Shown: positions 1 to 7,717 of the stretch, in pieces
Layout: each line of letters opens with the position of its first letter
Numbering within the stretch: position 1 is the stretch's first letter
From: Noviherbaspirillum soli
Lineage (GTDB): Bacteria > Pseudomonadota > Gammaproteobacteria > Burkholderiales > Burkholderiaceae_D
DNA length: 64,000 nucleotides
NCBI RefSeq assembly: GCF_015352955.1
Contig: NZ_JACYOX010000001.1
Coordinates: 372,001-436,000 of the forward strand
Reading direction: 5' to 3'
Notes under the pieces: generated by a model
What the model saw: the letters and a program-made list of their open reading frames with translations, nothing else
Database searches by the model: none
What the model was told of the DNA's origin: nothing
Made by a program: the position numbers and the translations under genes

Positions 1-259
1 GGTGTGCGCAATCATGACAGCCGATTTCCTGGCGTTCAGCCATGCCAGGGGCAATGACCTGAGCACGCCGCGCCCCGAATGGGGCTTTGCTGGCCTGAGA
101 CCCGGCGACCAATGGTGTCTATGTGCGCTTCGCTGGAAAGAGGCATGGCAGGCAGGGGTGGCGCCGCGCGTGGTGCTGGAAAGCACCAACAGCCGGGTGC
201 TCGACCTCATTGCGCTGGATGACTTGCAGGAATACGCTTGGCAACCGGACCTTTCCTAG
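1..259 (+). CDS. DUF2237 family protein, C-terminal part (5' end outside window)
   Basis: The reading frame is open from the left edge and ends at a TAG at 257-259. The visible 85 residues contain FLAFSHARGNDLSTPRPEWGF and PGDQWCLCALRWKEA, followed by APRVVLESTNSRVLDLI. These are characteristic of the small DUF2237 family, which has no settled biochemical role. A GTG at position 2 is internal by comparison with the family (the usual context is Thr-Val-Cys-Ala), so the gene starts upstream of the window. Conserved Cys and Trp residues are present and nothing looks broken. The next gene lies more than 190 bases away on the opposite strand, so this gene ends its own transcription unit. Confidence 0.85.
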   Translation, partial: VCAIMTADFLAFSHARGNDLSTPRPEWGFAGLRPGDQWCLCALRWKEAWQAGVAPRVVLESTNSRVLDLIALDDLQEYAWQPDLS

Positions 260-454
260 AGTCAGGTTTCAGGCGCAAACCAAGGAGGCCGGGGATTCTG
301 CACGGCAGAAGGATAGTCGGTTGCAACGCGCGAGGGAACGATGCGATTTGGCGTCACCGCCTGCAACCAGGCAACCACCCTGGGCTTGTCGCCACGACCG
401 GATCGCGCTCGTTTTTCGCGGGATTCGGACCAAATCCTTGGGCCGCAGAGACGC

Positions 455-676
455 CTAGCGCCCGTCGTAATTCCTGCGTCGGGAGGGTTGAAGCAGTACT
501 CGCAAGGCAACGTCGATGTCGACTCGCCGGTTCTTGAGAAAGTTGGCTGCGTAGCCGGTGCCGTGCAACTGCTGCATACGGATTCCCTGCTTCACGAAAC
601 GGGCGGTATGCCAGTCCGGGCGCGTCGGCGTGGAAGCGGGAAAGTCCCAGGAATCTTCGTTTCTTTGCGTCTGCAT
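455..676 (-). CDS. Small hypothetical protein (73 aa)
   Basis: This is a 73-residue minus-strand frame starting with ATG at 676. Its composition looks protein-like: Trp-Asp-Phe-Pro, then DWHTARFVKQGIRMQQLHG, and an Arg-rich end (VLLQPSRRRNYDG). Small proteins of this general shape are common beside other genes in Burkholderiales, but I cannot name a family. The ribosome site is weak (AAAGACG about 5 bases upstream), which lowers confidence. Overlapping frames on both strands look like shadows with biased Arg/Ala/Pro composition. It would be transcribed away from the LysR gene and toward the DUF2237 gene. Confidence 0.45.
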   Translation of the reverse strand: MQTQRNEDSWDFPASTPTRPDWHTARFVKQGIRMQQLHGTGYAANFLKNRRVDIDVALRVLLQPSRRRNYDGR

Positions 677-1005
677 GATCGTCTTTTTGTAAAGGAAAGG
701 AAAAACGGGAACTGCAATTAAGCAACATTTGTCGACGCGTCAATATAAATCAAGCAATTTCCACCGTCTGTGCGGAACCGCACACACAATTGATGCTCAA
801 ACTATTTGACTTAGCGGTCGCGCGAGTGCAACGGGCCGGACTTATTTTAGTTTCCCATCGCTGCCAGTCAATGTCCGGTTTTGGATTTTTTGCAATCTTT
901 ATTGCGGTAATCGGCCTCGCCAGGCATTTTGTTGCCTTTCATGTAATTACCCTCTGGCGCTTGCGCGCCTCAACGTGATACAGCCCTACTGCTCATGTGC
1001 ATGCC
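677..1005. other. Intergenic, AT-richer region upstream of LysR gene
   Basis: About 330 bases without a convincing gene. The stretch 700-960 is clearly richer in A/T than the flanks and lies between two divergent starts (minus-strand small protein, plus-strand LysR gene), so it probably holds their promoters. LysR proteins usually bind such regions. I do not see a strong -35/-10 pair or a clean long palindrome. Confidence 0.5.
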
Positions 1006-1938
1006 ATGAATTCGGATGATCTGGAGTGTTTCGCGCGGGTGGCGAATTGCGGGAGCATTTCCCGCGCGGCGCTGGAACTCGGCAGCGACCAATCCACTGT
1101 CAGCAGGCAGATGCTTCGACTTGAAGCGACAACCTGTTCTCGCCTCTTCCATCGCAGCGGGCGTGGCGTCATTCTCACTGATGCTGGCCGCCTTTTGCTG
1201 GAACACGCCAGGCGGGTCACCGAAAGCGTCGAGGAAGCACGGCGCGCCATCCATGCCTATTCGGACCAGGGGCCGGCTGAACTTGTCGTCGGTGCGCAGC
1301 CGACCATCGCACGTACGATATTCGGGCCGGTTGGCTCTGCATTGCGTGAGCAGTTTCCCCGCACCCGGTTGCGCTTTGCCGAAGGACTCAACGCCAATAT
1401 CCTTTCCTGGCTGTCCACTGGTACCGTGGACGTTGCGGTGATTTATGTGCCATTGCAGGCAAGCGGCCTGAAGATCGACATCCTGCTCCAGGAACAGCTG
1501 CACTTGATCGTGCCGGCGACCCAGACCGACGTGGACAGCGAGTTTCCCGTACGCCGGCTTGGCGACGTGCCTCTCATCCTGCCCAGCGCACCGCACGGAT
1601 TGCGCCATCTCGCCGAGTCGCTTGCCAGCCGGAGCGGAATTTCCCTTCATGTGGCCATGGAATGTGACGCTTCGATCAGTGTCACCAAACGCCTTGTGCA
1701 GAACGGCTGCGGCTACACGCTGCTGCCGCTTGCCGCAGTCGCCGGGGAAGTCGCGCAGGGAACCTTGAAGGCTGCGCAGCTGGTTGGCGCGGACGTCACC
1801 CGCGACGTTGCCCTGGCCACCGCCAAAAACCGGCCGGGCGGATCGGCAATCTGGAATGTGATGCAGACAGTGCGACAGGAAGTTCGCCATGTCGTCCAGT
1901 CAGGCGCCTGGCCGGGCGCCGTATTGCGTGACGCCTGA
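1006..1938 (+). CDS. LysR-family transcriptional regulator
   Basis: 310 residues, the usual length for LysR-type regulators. The N-terminal winged helix-turn-helix (about residues 1-60) reads DLECFARVANCGSISRAALELGSDQSTVSRQMLRLE, the classic LysR pattern. The periplasmic-binding-protein-like effector domain follows (about 85-300). The VDVAVIYVP and GCGYTLLPL segments are typical of the Nac/CynR-like branch. ATG 1006 was chosen because it puts the first helix at the usual distance; an in-frame GTG at 997 would add only three residues. No obvious target operon is adjacent: the next gene downstream runs the same way after 145 bases and is a small unrelated protein. The effector is unknown. Confidence 0.9.
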   Translation: MNSDDLECFARVANCGSISRAALELGSDQSTVSRQMLRLEATTCSRLFHRSGRGVILTDAGRLLLEHARRVTESVEEARRAIHAYSDQGPAELVVGAQPTIARTIFGPVGSALREQFPRTRLRFAEGLNANILSWLSTGTVDVAVIYVPLQASGLKIDILLQEQLHLIVPATQTDVDSEFPVRRLGDVPLILPSAPHGLRHLAESLASRSGISLHVAMECDASISVTKRLVQNGCGYTLLPLAAVAGEVAQGTLKAAQLVGADVTRDVALATAKNRPGGSAIWNVMQTVRQEVRHVVQSGAWPGAVLRDA

Positions 1939-1990
1939 ACGCCCGCTGCGGCTAAATTTACAGCAAGAAACAATGTTTATTTAAAAATAG

Positions 1991-2019
1991 TTGCTCTAGA
2001 GGAACATTTTCGCTATAAA
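1991..2019 (+). promoter_or_regulatory. Candidate sigma-70 promoter
   Basis: TTGCTC (1991-1996), a 17-base spacer and TATAAA (2014-2019) lie in an AT-rich stretch 65 bases upstream of the small conserved gene at 2084. The match is by eye only. Confidence 0.5.
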
Positions 2020-2083
2020 TACGGTCTGTTTTAACAGTGTGCATACGGCAACACACTCAGCCTTCAATAACGGATCGGAAATC

Positions 2084-2341
2084 ATGAAGCAACCTAGTCT
2101 GGCCAAGCTCAACACCTATGACCCCAACCCACTGCTCGATACCGTCACCGAGCATCTGAATGTCAAGAATGACGCAGCCTTGTCCCGCGCTTTGGCAATC
2201 GCACCACCGATCATCAGCAAGATCCGTCACCGCAAGATGGTGGTGGGGCCGGCGCTCCTGATTCGCATGCATGAAATCACGCACATCAGCATCAAGGAAC
2301 TGCGCGCATTGATGGGCGACCGCCGTCCCATTTTCTGCTGA
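2084..2341 (+). CDS. Small conserved HTH-like protein (85 aa)
   Basis: 85 residues starting at ATG 2084, preceded by CGGAAA. An in-frame start at 2039 would reach into the promoter region and is rejected. The central part (LNVKNDAALSRALAIAPPIISKIRHRKMVVGPALLIRMHEIT) has the shape of a small Cro/C1-type helix-turn-helix: a recognition-helix-like APPIISKIRHRK followed by a hydrophobic helix. The end ISIKELRALMGDRRPIF resembles short proteins I associate with Oxalobacteraceae. It is probably a DNA-binding protein, but its target is unknown. It has a well-formed promoter of its own. Confidence 0.75.
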   Translation: MKQPSLAKLNTYDPNPLLDTVTEHLNVKNDAALSRALAIAPPIISKIRHRKMVVGPALLIRMHEITHISIKELRALMGDRRPIFC

Positions 2342-2393
2342 GCGCACAGCCTGGCTGCGACATCCACCATCATCAACGCCTTCTATCAAACCG

Positions 2394-2421
2394 GTTGGTT
2401 TAATCAATTCGATTAATCAAC
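2394..2421. repeat. Imperfect inverted repeat (operator-like)
   Basis: TTAATC-AATTC-GATTAA is a perfect 6-bp dyad, extended outward by GTTG/CAAC with one indel. It sits immediately left of the Fur box, in the leader of the DUF2061 gene. It has no U-run, so an operator is more likely than a terminator. Confidence 0.4.
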
Positions 2422-2436
2422 TGAGAATCATTATCA
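2422..2436. promoter_or_regulatory. Fur box (predicted)
   Basis: TGAGAATCATTATCA matches the 7-1-7 Fur consensus TGATAATNATTATCA at every defined position but one. It lies 40 bases upstream of the DUF2061 start codon and should place that gene, and probably the thioredoxin-like gene after it, under iron/Fur control. A second Fur-like box occurs at 34741-34759. Confidence 0.7.
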
Positions 2437-2475
2437 TTTGACCCTGTCGATACGTACCAATGAAAGGGTGAAATC

Positions 2476-2721
2476 ATGGTGACTGCTGCGAGAACGATCA
2501 GCCAGGTGGCAATGCATATGGCGGTGTCCTTCGGTGTCCTTTACGTCCTGACCGGCTCCTTCGTGGCGGGTGGCGCCGCCGCCGTGCTGGAGCCGATCTG
2601 CAACGTGATCCTGATGCCCTTTCATGACAAATTCTGGGAAAGGGTCAGGCAAAGGGTCGAGGCACACGACCGGCGCAATGCGAGCCCGTCCGTCCCCGCA
2701 CAGACCACCATGCAGGTCTGA
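2476..2721 (+). CDS. DUF2061 family small membrane protein
   Basis: 81 residues. A single hydrophobic region (about residues 12-45, MAVSFGVLYVLTGSFVAGGAAAVLEPICNVI) is followed by FHDKFWERVRQR and a polar tail. The pattern of a hydrophobic hairpin, a Glu-Pro, and an aromatic-basic segment fits the DUF2061 membrane family, whose function is unknown. The ribosome site AAAGGGTG supports ATG 2476. The Fur box directly upstream suggests expression under iron limitation. The thioredoxin-like gene follows after 80 bases on the same strand and may be co-transcribed. Confidence 0.75.
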   Translation: MVTAARTISQVAMHMAVSFGVLYVLTGSFVAGGAAAVLEPICNVILMPFHDKFWERVRQRVEAHDRRNASPSVPAQTTMQV

Positions 2722-2801
2722 TCTTCTTCTGCACCGCGGGCCTGCAACCATGCAGGCCGATCCATGGTCTACTCATCATTTCCGCGAAAAGAGAAGATGC
2801 G

Positions 2802-3134
2802 ATGGCAATGACCAGCACTTATACCAGTCCCGAACCCGCCCGCCAGGAAGTCGACCAGCTTGGCGGCGCCACCGTGATCGAATTCGGCGCGCCCTGGTGC
2901 GGCTTCTGCATGGCAGCGCAGGCTCCCCTGGCGCGCGCCTTTGCCGGGCATCCCGGTATCCGGCATATCAAGATCGAGGATGGCAAGGGCAAGGCCCTGG
3001 GCCGCTCCTTCCGGGTCAAGCTCTGGCCCACGCTTGTGTTCCTGCGAGACGGGCGCGAAGTGGCGCGCCTGGTCCGGCCTGATGACGTGGCCGATATCGA
3101 ACGCGCATTGCGGGAAGTCGAGCAACCCGCATGA
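2802..3134 (+). CDS. Thioredoxin-like protein
   Basis: 110 residues with a thioredoxin fold: GATVIEFGAPWCGFCMAAQAPLARAF holds the redox motif Trp-Cys-Gly-Phe-Cys at about residues 32-36. The cis-Pro segment KLWPTLVFLRDG and the C-terminal helix follow. The middle Gly-Phe pair differs from the Gly-Pro of standard thioredoxin, which usually shifts the redox potential. There is no signal peptide, so it should act in the cytoplasm. The start at 2802 is preceded by GAGAAG; ATG 2808 is possible. It probably shares the Fur-box-controlled transcript with the DUF2061 gene. Confidence 0.88.
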   Translation: MAMTSTYTSPEPARQEVDQLGGATVIEFGAPWCGFCMAAQAPLARAFAGHPGIRHIKIEDGKGKALGRSFRVKLWPTLVFLRDGREVARLVRPDDVADIERALREVEQPA

Positions 3135-3162
3135 GAGCGGACTGCTGTTGACGCGCTCCGCC

Positions 3163-3912
3163 CTACCCCACGATATGCGCGATCAGCGGAAGATGGTCTG
3201 ACGCCACCCGCGCCAGCGGCGTTGCATGCACCCGCACCTCGACCAGGCGGTGGCGCGGACTGATCCACAGACGGTCCAGCGCAAACATCGGCAGACGCGA
3301 CGGAAAGGTGCATGGCGCCGGCACCGGCTCGAAATGCGAGGTCAGCCAGCGCAGGGGCCGCCCCCAGACAAACCATTCATTCAGATCGCCTGTCAGGATG
3401 ACCGGCATGCGGTCGGTGTCGAATGCCTGCAGCAGCAACCGGATCTGGTGGCGGCGTTCGGCTGGCCGCAGTCCCAGATGGGTGGCGATGATGCGCAGCG
3501 GATGCCCGTGGCAATCCAGGTCGGCATCGAGCGCGCCACGCGGCTCCCTGCTGCCGAACGACAAGTCGATGGTTCTGGTGGCCACCACCGGATAACGGCT
3601 CAATACGGCATTGCCGTAGCGACGTTTCGGCGTATCCTCGGCCGGCCCCTCGACCGCATGAAAACCGGTCATCTGCTGCAGCAGGTCCAGCACATTGGGC
3701 CCGGCGCCGCCAAGCGGCACTTCCTGCAGCGCGATCACGTCCGCATTGATTTCCCCCAGCACGCCGGCGATCCGCTCCGGGGCATAGCGGCCATCGGTGC
3801 CCACCGCAGCATGGATGTTGTAGGTCGCGACCGTCAGCGGCCAGGGATCGAGATCAGGTTCCGTGCCGGCGAAGCCGGCATGATCGATCACGTCCGTCAT
3901 TTCCTGATGCAT
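3163..3912 (-). CDS. Endonuclease/exonuclease/phosphatase family protein (YbhP-like)
   Basis: 249 residues of the EEP superfamily. Diagnostic segments are LTVATYNIHAAVGTDG, ADVIALQEVPL (metal-binding Glu), IIATHLGLRPAERRHQIRLL, VILTGDLNEW (catalytic Asp/Asn) and VASDHLPLIAHI (catalytic Asp-His). It starts 8 bases after the stop of the phospholipase D-VTT gene, so the two form an operon. In E. coli the EEP gene ybhP stands next to clsB (a PLD-type cardiolipin synthase). That parallel suggests a role in membrane-lipid metabolism rather than DNA cleavage, though this is inference. ATG 3912 is preferred; ATG 3900 is an alternative, and neither has a strong ribosome site. Confidence 0.88.
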   Translation of the reverse strand: MHQEMTDVIDHAGFAGTEPDLDPWPLTVATYNIHAAVGTDGRYAPERIAGVLGEINADVIALQEVPLGGAGPNVLDLLQQMTGFHAVEGPAEDTPKRRYGNAVLSRYPVVATRTIDLSFGSREPRGALDADLDCHGHPLRIIATHLGLRPAERRHQIRLLLQAFDTDRMPVILTGDLNEWFVWGRPLRWLTSHFEPVPAPCTFPSRLPMFALDRLWISPRHRLVEVRVHATPLARVASDHLPLIAHIVG

Positions 3913-3920
3913 GTCTTTTG

Positions 3921-6083
3921 TCAGTTTTTCCAAGCGCCCTCCCGCGCGGCAAACAGTTTCTGCAAACCCAGCGCCGTGGCGATCAACAGCAGCGCCACCA
4001 GCGCCACGACGGCTACAGCGCCGAGGCTGGGCCGGCGCGCGGCCTCGGCAAGATGATGGACGAAGGTCACCGTAAGAACGATGCCAGGCGCCATGCCCAG
4101 CACGGTGCCGATCAGGAAGTCGCGCAGGCTGATGTGAGACGCGCCAGCCACCACATTGATCACGACGAAAGGCGCCACCGGGAGCACCCTGATCACCATC
4201 ACCGCCAGAATGCCGCGCCTGGCGACGCGCTTGCTGAGCCGGTTGATGCGGTTGCCAAGCAGACTGCGCACGGCATCGCGTCCAGCCCACCAGCCCAGGC
4301 CATAGCTCAGCGCCGCGCTCAGCGTGGAGCCGGCAATCGCGTACAGCGCGCCATAGGCGGGCCCGAACACGACGCCGGTCACGGCGATGAGCAGCGTCAC
4401 CGGCACCATCATCGCCCCGGCCAGCGCGAAGGCGGCGACCGCGATCAGCGGCGTGAACGGCATCGCATCCAGCGCCTTGGCCGCTGCCACCAGACTGGCG
4501 AGATTGATCGCATCGCCCAGCGGCGTGGCGCGCCATGCCAGGGCAAGCAGGCCCAGCAGCAGCGCCAGCACACCCAGCCCGATCAGGCGTCGCGACACCG
4601 GCTGACGCGCCTCTTCGGGCAGGAATTCGGCGACCAGTTCATCGGGCGTGATCGGGCGTTCCGGGTCGAACACCACATTGTCGATGGCAAGCAGCGCCAT
4701 CTCGGGCGTGACCACGGGATCGATGGCGACAAGCCTGCGATGCCCGCCCAGCCGCTCGATGGCGCGCAACAGACTGCCTTCAGCCTGGATTGCCTCGCTC
4801 ACCGCTTCCGGCGACGCGCCCAGGTGCTCGCCCAGCAGCCGGCCGCGCATCCAGGCAATCGCTGCCCTGACCCGCTCCCCCTGTTCCCCGGCTGCCGCTT
4901 CCAGGCTGAGGTTGCACTCGGTATCGAAGGCCATCGAGCGGTTGCTCATGTTGGCCGAACCAACGCAGAACAGATCATCGTCAATGGAAAAGACCTTGCT
5001 GTGCACATTCAGGAAACCGTCCTCCAGGCCTGGCACCTCGGGGCACATCATGCGATAGCGACCGCAGACGTCTGCGGCCCTGAGGCGCTGGTGTATGCGC
5101 GCACGCAACGCGCCCATCGTGGCCTGCTCCAGCCAGCCGCTCTGGTTTCGGGGCGATACCACGACAACCTCGGGCGCGTCGGGGGATGACAGGCGCTGCG
5201 CCAGCGCTTTGCACAAGGTGTCGGAGGTGAAATACTGGTTCTCGAAAAACATGTGGCGTCGCGCCGAAGCAATGGCATCCAGGTATAACGCGCGCACCTC
5301 GGTCACGCCGGGAGCGCCCTGAAATGCCGGCTCGGTGCGGGATATCGCCACGTCGACATCGGTGACGTCGGGCGTGACGTCTTCAGGCCAGGGATCATGG
5401 ACGCCTCGGCCATGCACCACGGGCCAGTTGCCGGTCGCCCTGTTCCAGCGCTGCCTGGCCAGCTCGCCCAGTGCCTCGGCGACCTCGCCGTCCACCATCG
5501 CCTGCACGTCATGAAACGGACCGTAAGGCTTGCCGTCGGCGTCCACCCGCAAGGGGTTGCTGCCGGCATGTTCCTGCGTGTCCCAGCGGCACTTGGTGAT
5601 GTCGAGCCCGCCGACAAAGCCGACCTTGTCGTCCACAACCACGATCTTCTGATGGTGCGACGCGCCGACGGGATGCCTGTCATCCATCTGAAAGGCCATG
5701 CGGCGCTGCCGGCGCCAGCTGGTGCGATAAGCCGGCAGCAGCTCGCGCTCAAGCGCATAGAGCATCGCAAAATCCCAGTTCAGCACATAGACGCGCAGTT
5801 GCGGCCTTTCTTCCAGCAACGCATGCAGGAAGTCGCCTAGGGCTTCGGGATGGCCGTCGCCGGCGCCGCCCGGCACCATCACCGTGCGCCGGTCGATATC
5901 CCAGCTCAGAATGATGATGCAGTCGCGCGCGCCAAGCATGGCCTGCCGCACCGCCCTGAAATAGGCGTCGGCGTCGATCAGCAGTGCGAACCGGCCGGCA
6001 TGCGCCAGCCGCCAGCAGTTGCGGCCGGGCTGCAGGAGCGGCCGGCGCCGGGCATGGCTGGAAACGGACGAGTAGGTAGACAT
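3921..6083 (-). CDS. Phospholipase D-like / VTT (DedA-type) fusion membrane protein
   Basis: About 720 residues in two parts. The N-terminal two-thirds holds two phospholipase D catalytic HKD motifs: HHQKIVVVDDKVGFVGGLD and HSKVFSIDDDLFCVGSANMS. The C-terminal third is a hydrophobic VTT/DedA-type domain with PVTLLIAVTGVVFGPAYGAL, YGLGWWAG and VIRVLPVAPFVVINVVAG, followed by a last transmembrane helix. PLD proteins of this type make or remodel phospholipids such as cardiolipin, and VTT proteins are linked to lipid scrambling, so the fusion may join synthesis with transbilayer movement (inference). ATG 6083 (MSTYSS) is chosen; ATG 6119 is possible. The EEP gene follows closely. Confidence 0.9.
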   Translation of the reverse strand: MSTYSSVSSHARRRPLLQPGRNCWRLAHAGRFALLIDADAYFRAVRQAMLGARDCIIILSWDIDRRTVMVPGGAGDGHPEALGDFLHALLEERPQLRVYVLNWDFAMLYALERELLPAYRTSWRRQRRMAFQMDDRHPVGASHHQKIVVVDDKVGFVGGLDITKCRWDTQEHAGSNPLRVDADGKPYGPFHDVQAMVDGEVAEALGELARQRWNRATGNWPVVHGRGVHDPWPEDVTPDVTDVDVAISRTEPAFQGAPGVTEVRALYLDAIASARRHMFFENQYFTSDTLCKALAQRLSSPDAPEVVVVSPRNQSGWLEQATMGALRARIHQRLRAADVCGRYRMMCPEVPGLEDGFLNVHSKVFSIDDDLFCVGSANMSNRSMAFDTECNLSLEAAAGEQGERVRAAIAWMRGRLLGEHLGASPEAVSEAIQAEGSLLRAIERLGGHRRLVAIDPVVTPEMALLAIDNVVFDPERPITPDELVAEFLPEEARQPVSRRLIGLGVLALLLGLLALAWRATPLGDAINLASLVAAAKALDAMPFTPLIAVAAFALAGAMMVPVTLLIAVTGVVFGPAYGALYAIAGSTLSAALSYGLGWWAGRDAVRSLLGNRINRLSKRVARRGILAVMVIRVLPVAPFVVINVVAGASHISLRDFLIGTVLGMAPGIVLTVTFVHHLAEAARRPSLGAVAVVALVALLLIATALGLQKLFAAREGAWKN

Positions 6084-6164
6084 CTGACAGGACGGCAGGG
6101 GCGTTGGCAAAAACCCCATTTTCGCTCGGCATGACGACCGGCGCTTTGCGCCGACACGCGTTAC

Positions 6165-6319
6165 ACCAATCCCAACCCATGACGTCCCAGATGAAACCGA
6201 TGGATTTTTTCGTCTGGCAAGGCGGGTGAGGAGTCAATAGCCCAGCTATTGACGACGATTCCAACGCAGCCAGGCGGAAAAAGACGCTGTTTCATGGGAC
6301 GTCATGGGTTGGGGTTGGT
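6165..6319. repeat. Dispersed ~155-bp palindromic repeat, copy 1
   Basis: The ends are near-perfect inverted repeats: CCAACCCATGACGTCCCA near the left end and its complement near the right end (25 bp each, one mismatch). The interior carries a smaller dyad, GTCAATAGC-CCA-GCTATTGAC. Copy 2 at 35903-36056 is almost identical in the opposite orientation. In copy 2 both arms carry TAACGT/ACGTTA where copy 1 has TGACGT/ACGTCA, so the arms changed together. There is no coding capacity. It is MITE-like or a large REP-type element. Confidence 0.85.
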
Positions 6320-6415
6320 ATTAGACGCGCAAACCTTGGCCGGCATCGCTTCATGCACGTCCTGGGCGCCGCGCGCCTTCCCGCATTGCCTCGGGCAGGC
6401 AGCTGTCTGCAATGC

Positions 6416-6448
6416 AAAAAAAAAGCTGCACCGTGTGACCGATGCAGC
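6416..6448 (-). terminator. Rho-independent terminator of the liv operon
   Basis: Read on the minus strand, GCTGCATCG-gtcaca-CGGTGCAGC (6448-6425) is followed by a run of nine Ts (6424-6416). It lies about 40 bases beyond the livK stop codon. Confidence 0.85.
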
Positions 6449-6488
6449 CTTGTTGGCGCCGTCATCGCGGCGCCTGCCGTGGGGGCAA

Positions 6489-7655
6489 TTACTTACCGGC
6501 GTTGGCAGCGCGCAGGCTGGTGTCCTTGATCTTGCCGCCTTCCACCACGCCCATCAGAACGTTGGCGATGGTGCCGCCCTTGTCATCCAGGCCTTCGATC
6601 TCCTGCGGATTGTTTTCCGGCGGCAGGGTCTTGAATGCCTTGTCCATCTGCGCGCGGATCTTCACGCCGTCGGTGACCGTGCCGGCCAGCTTCATCGCCA
6701 CGGCAGTGGCATGCACCGCAGTGTAGTTCAGGCTGACTTCCGAGCTCGGGTCGCGGTTCGGATCGAGCTTGTGGAAGTTGTTGACGAACAGCTTGGCGTT
6801 CGGACGCGGGTCGGCAATCATCGGCAGCACGCCGACCGAGCCTTCCAGCGGGCCGTAGCCGCCGACCACCTTGGCCATCTCGTCCAGCTTGGCCTGGTCC
6901 AGCACCAGGAAGCCGCCCTTGAAGCCGAGATCGCGCGCCTGCTTGGCCACCAGCGCGGTCGGCTCCGAAGCGCCGCCGATGAACAGCACGTCAGGCTTGC
7001 CCTGCAGGACCTTGGAGACGCCGCTGTAGAAGTCGGTTGCCTTGTTGTAGGACATCGGGTTCTCGGCGACGATCTTGCCGCCGGCCGCTTCCCACTTCGG
7101 CTTGAAGGCGGCGGTCCATGCCTTCGCATAGTCGTGGTCGGCATTGGCAATCGCCACGTTCTTGCCGAACTTGCTCATCTCGACCTTGATGAACGGATCG
7201 ATATAGATCGTGAAGTCAGGCGGAATGCGCACGCTCATCTTGTTGCCGCGCTCGGTCACCTGCGGCAGGCTGGTGTAGGCCAGCAGCAGCGTGTTGGACT
7301 TCTCGTTGAATGCCTGCACGGCAAAGATGCCGCCGGAGTGCGGCACCAGCACCGCCGGAGTCTTGTGCTGCTGGATCAGGCGCTGCACGTTGATCGCGGT
7401 TTCGCTGGGGTTGTACTTGTCGTCGAGCGACACGATTTCGATCTTGTATTTCTTGCCGCCGACTTCCAGGCCCTTGGCATTGATTTCATTGGCGGCCATC
7501 TCCATGCCCATCAGCACGTTCTTGCCATACAGCGCGGCGCCGCCGGACAGCGGGCCGGAGTAACCGATCTTGACCACTTCCTGTGCCATTGCGTTGCCGC
7601 CGAATGCCAGGGCCACTGCCACGGCCAGATAAGCCGGTTTCATTGTGATACGCAT
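6489..7655 (-). CDS. livK: Branched-chain amino-acid-type ABC transporter substrate-binding protein
   Basis: 388 residues. A signal peptide (about residues 1-24, ending Asn-Ala-Met-Ala) exports it to the periplasm. The type I binding-protein fold follows: VKIGYSGPLSGGAALYGKNVLMGMEMAANEIN, PSETAINVQRLI, VLVPHSGGIFAVQAFNEKSN and DVLFIGGASEPTALVAKQARDLGFKGGF. The start is fixed by AGGAGA seven bases upstream of ATG 7655; an in-frame ATG further upstream would not give a signal peptide at the N terminus. It is the last gene of the livHMGFK order. The exact ligand (leucine, another amino acid, an aromatic acid or an amide) cannot be read from the sequence. A terminator follows. Confidence 0.92.
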   Translation of the reverse strand: MRITMKPAYLAVAVALAFGGNAMAQEVVKIGYSGPLSGGAALYGKNVLMGMEMAANEINAKGLEVGGKKYKIEIVSLDDKYNPSETAINVQRLIQQHKTPAVLVPHSGGIFAVQAFNEKSNTLLLAYTSLPQVTERGNKMSVRIPPDFTIYIDPFIKVEMSKFGKNVAIANADHDYAKAWTAAFKPKWEAAGGKIVAENPMSYNKATDFYSGVSKVLQGKPDVLFIGGASEPTALVAKQARDLGFKGGFLVLDQAKLDEMAKVVGGYGPLEGSVGVLPMIADPRPNAKLFVNNFHKLDPNRDPSSEVSLNYTAVHATAVAMKLAGTVTDGVKIRAQMDKAFKTLPPENNPQEIEGLDDKGGTIANVLMGVVEGGKIKDTSLRAANAGK

Positions 7656-7717
7656 TATTGAGTCTCCTTCTGTGGATGGGAATTGCACTTGCAACGACAT
7701 TGAGACATCAGCGCCCG

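Noticed and set aside
970-1890. 306-codon minus-strand frame opposite the LysR gene
   Set aside because: The plus strand encodes a full LysR HTH and effector domain; the minus frame has no motif.
3913-4536. N-terminal extension of the EEP protein frame
   Set aside because: It lies wholly over the VTT-domain coding region of the upstream gene in another frame. The family N terminus starts shortly after ATG 3912.
3918-5189. 423-codon plus-strand frame opposite the PLD-VTT gene
   Set aside because: Composition is His/Gln/Arg/Ala-rich without any family motif, and the opposite strand encodes two exact HKD motifs and a VTT domain. It is a high-GC antisense shadow.
6249-7661. 470-codon plus-strand frame opposite livK
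   Set aside because: It starts inside the palindromic repeat and runs opposite a clear binding-protein gene; the protein shows no recognisable motif.
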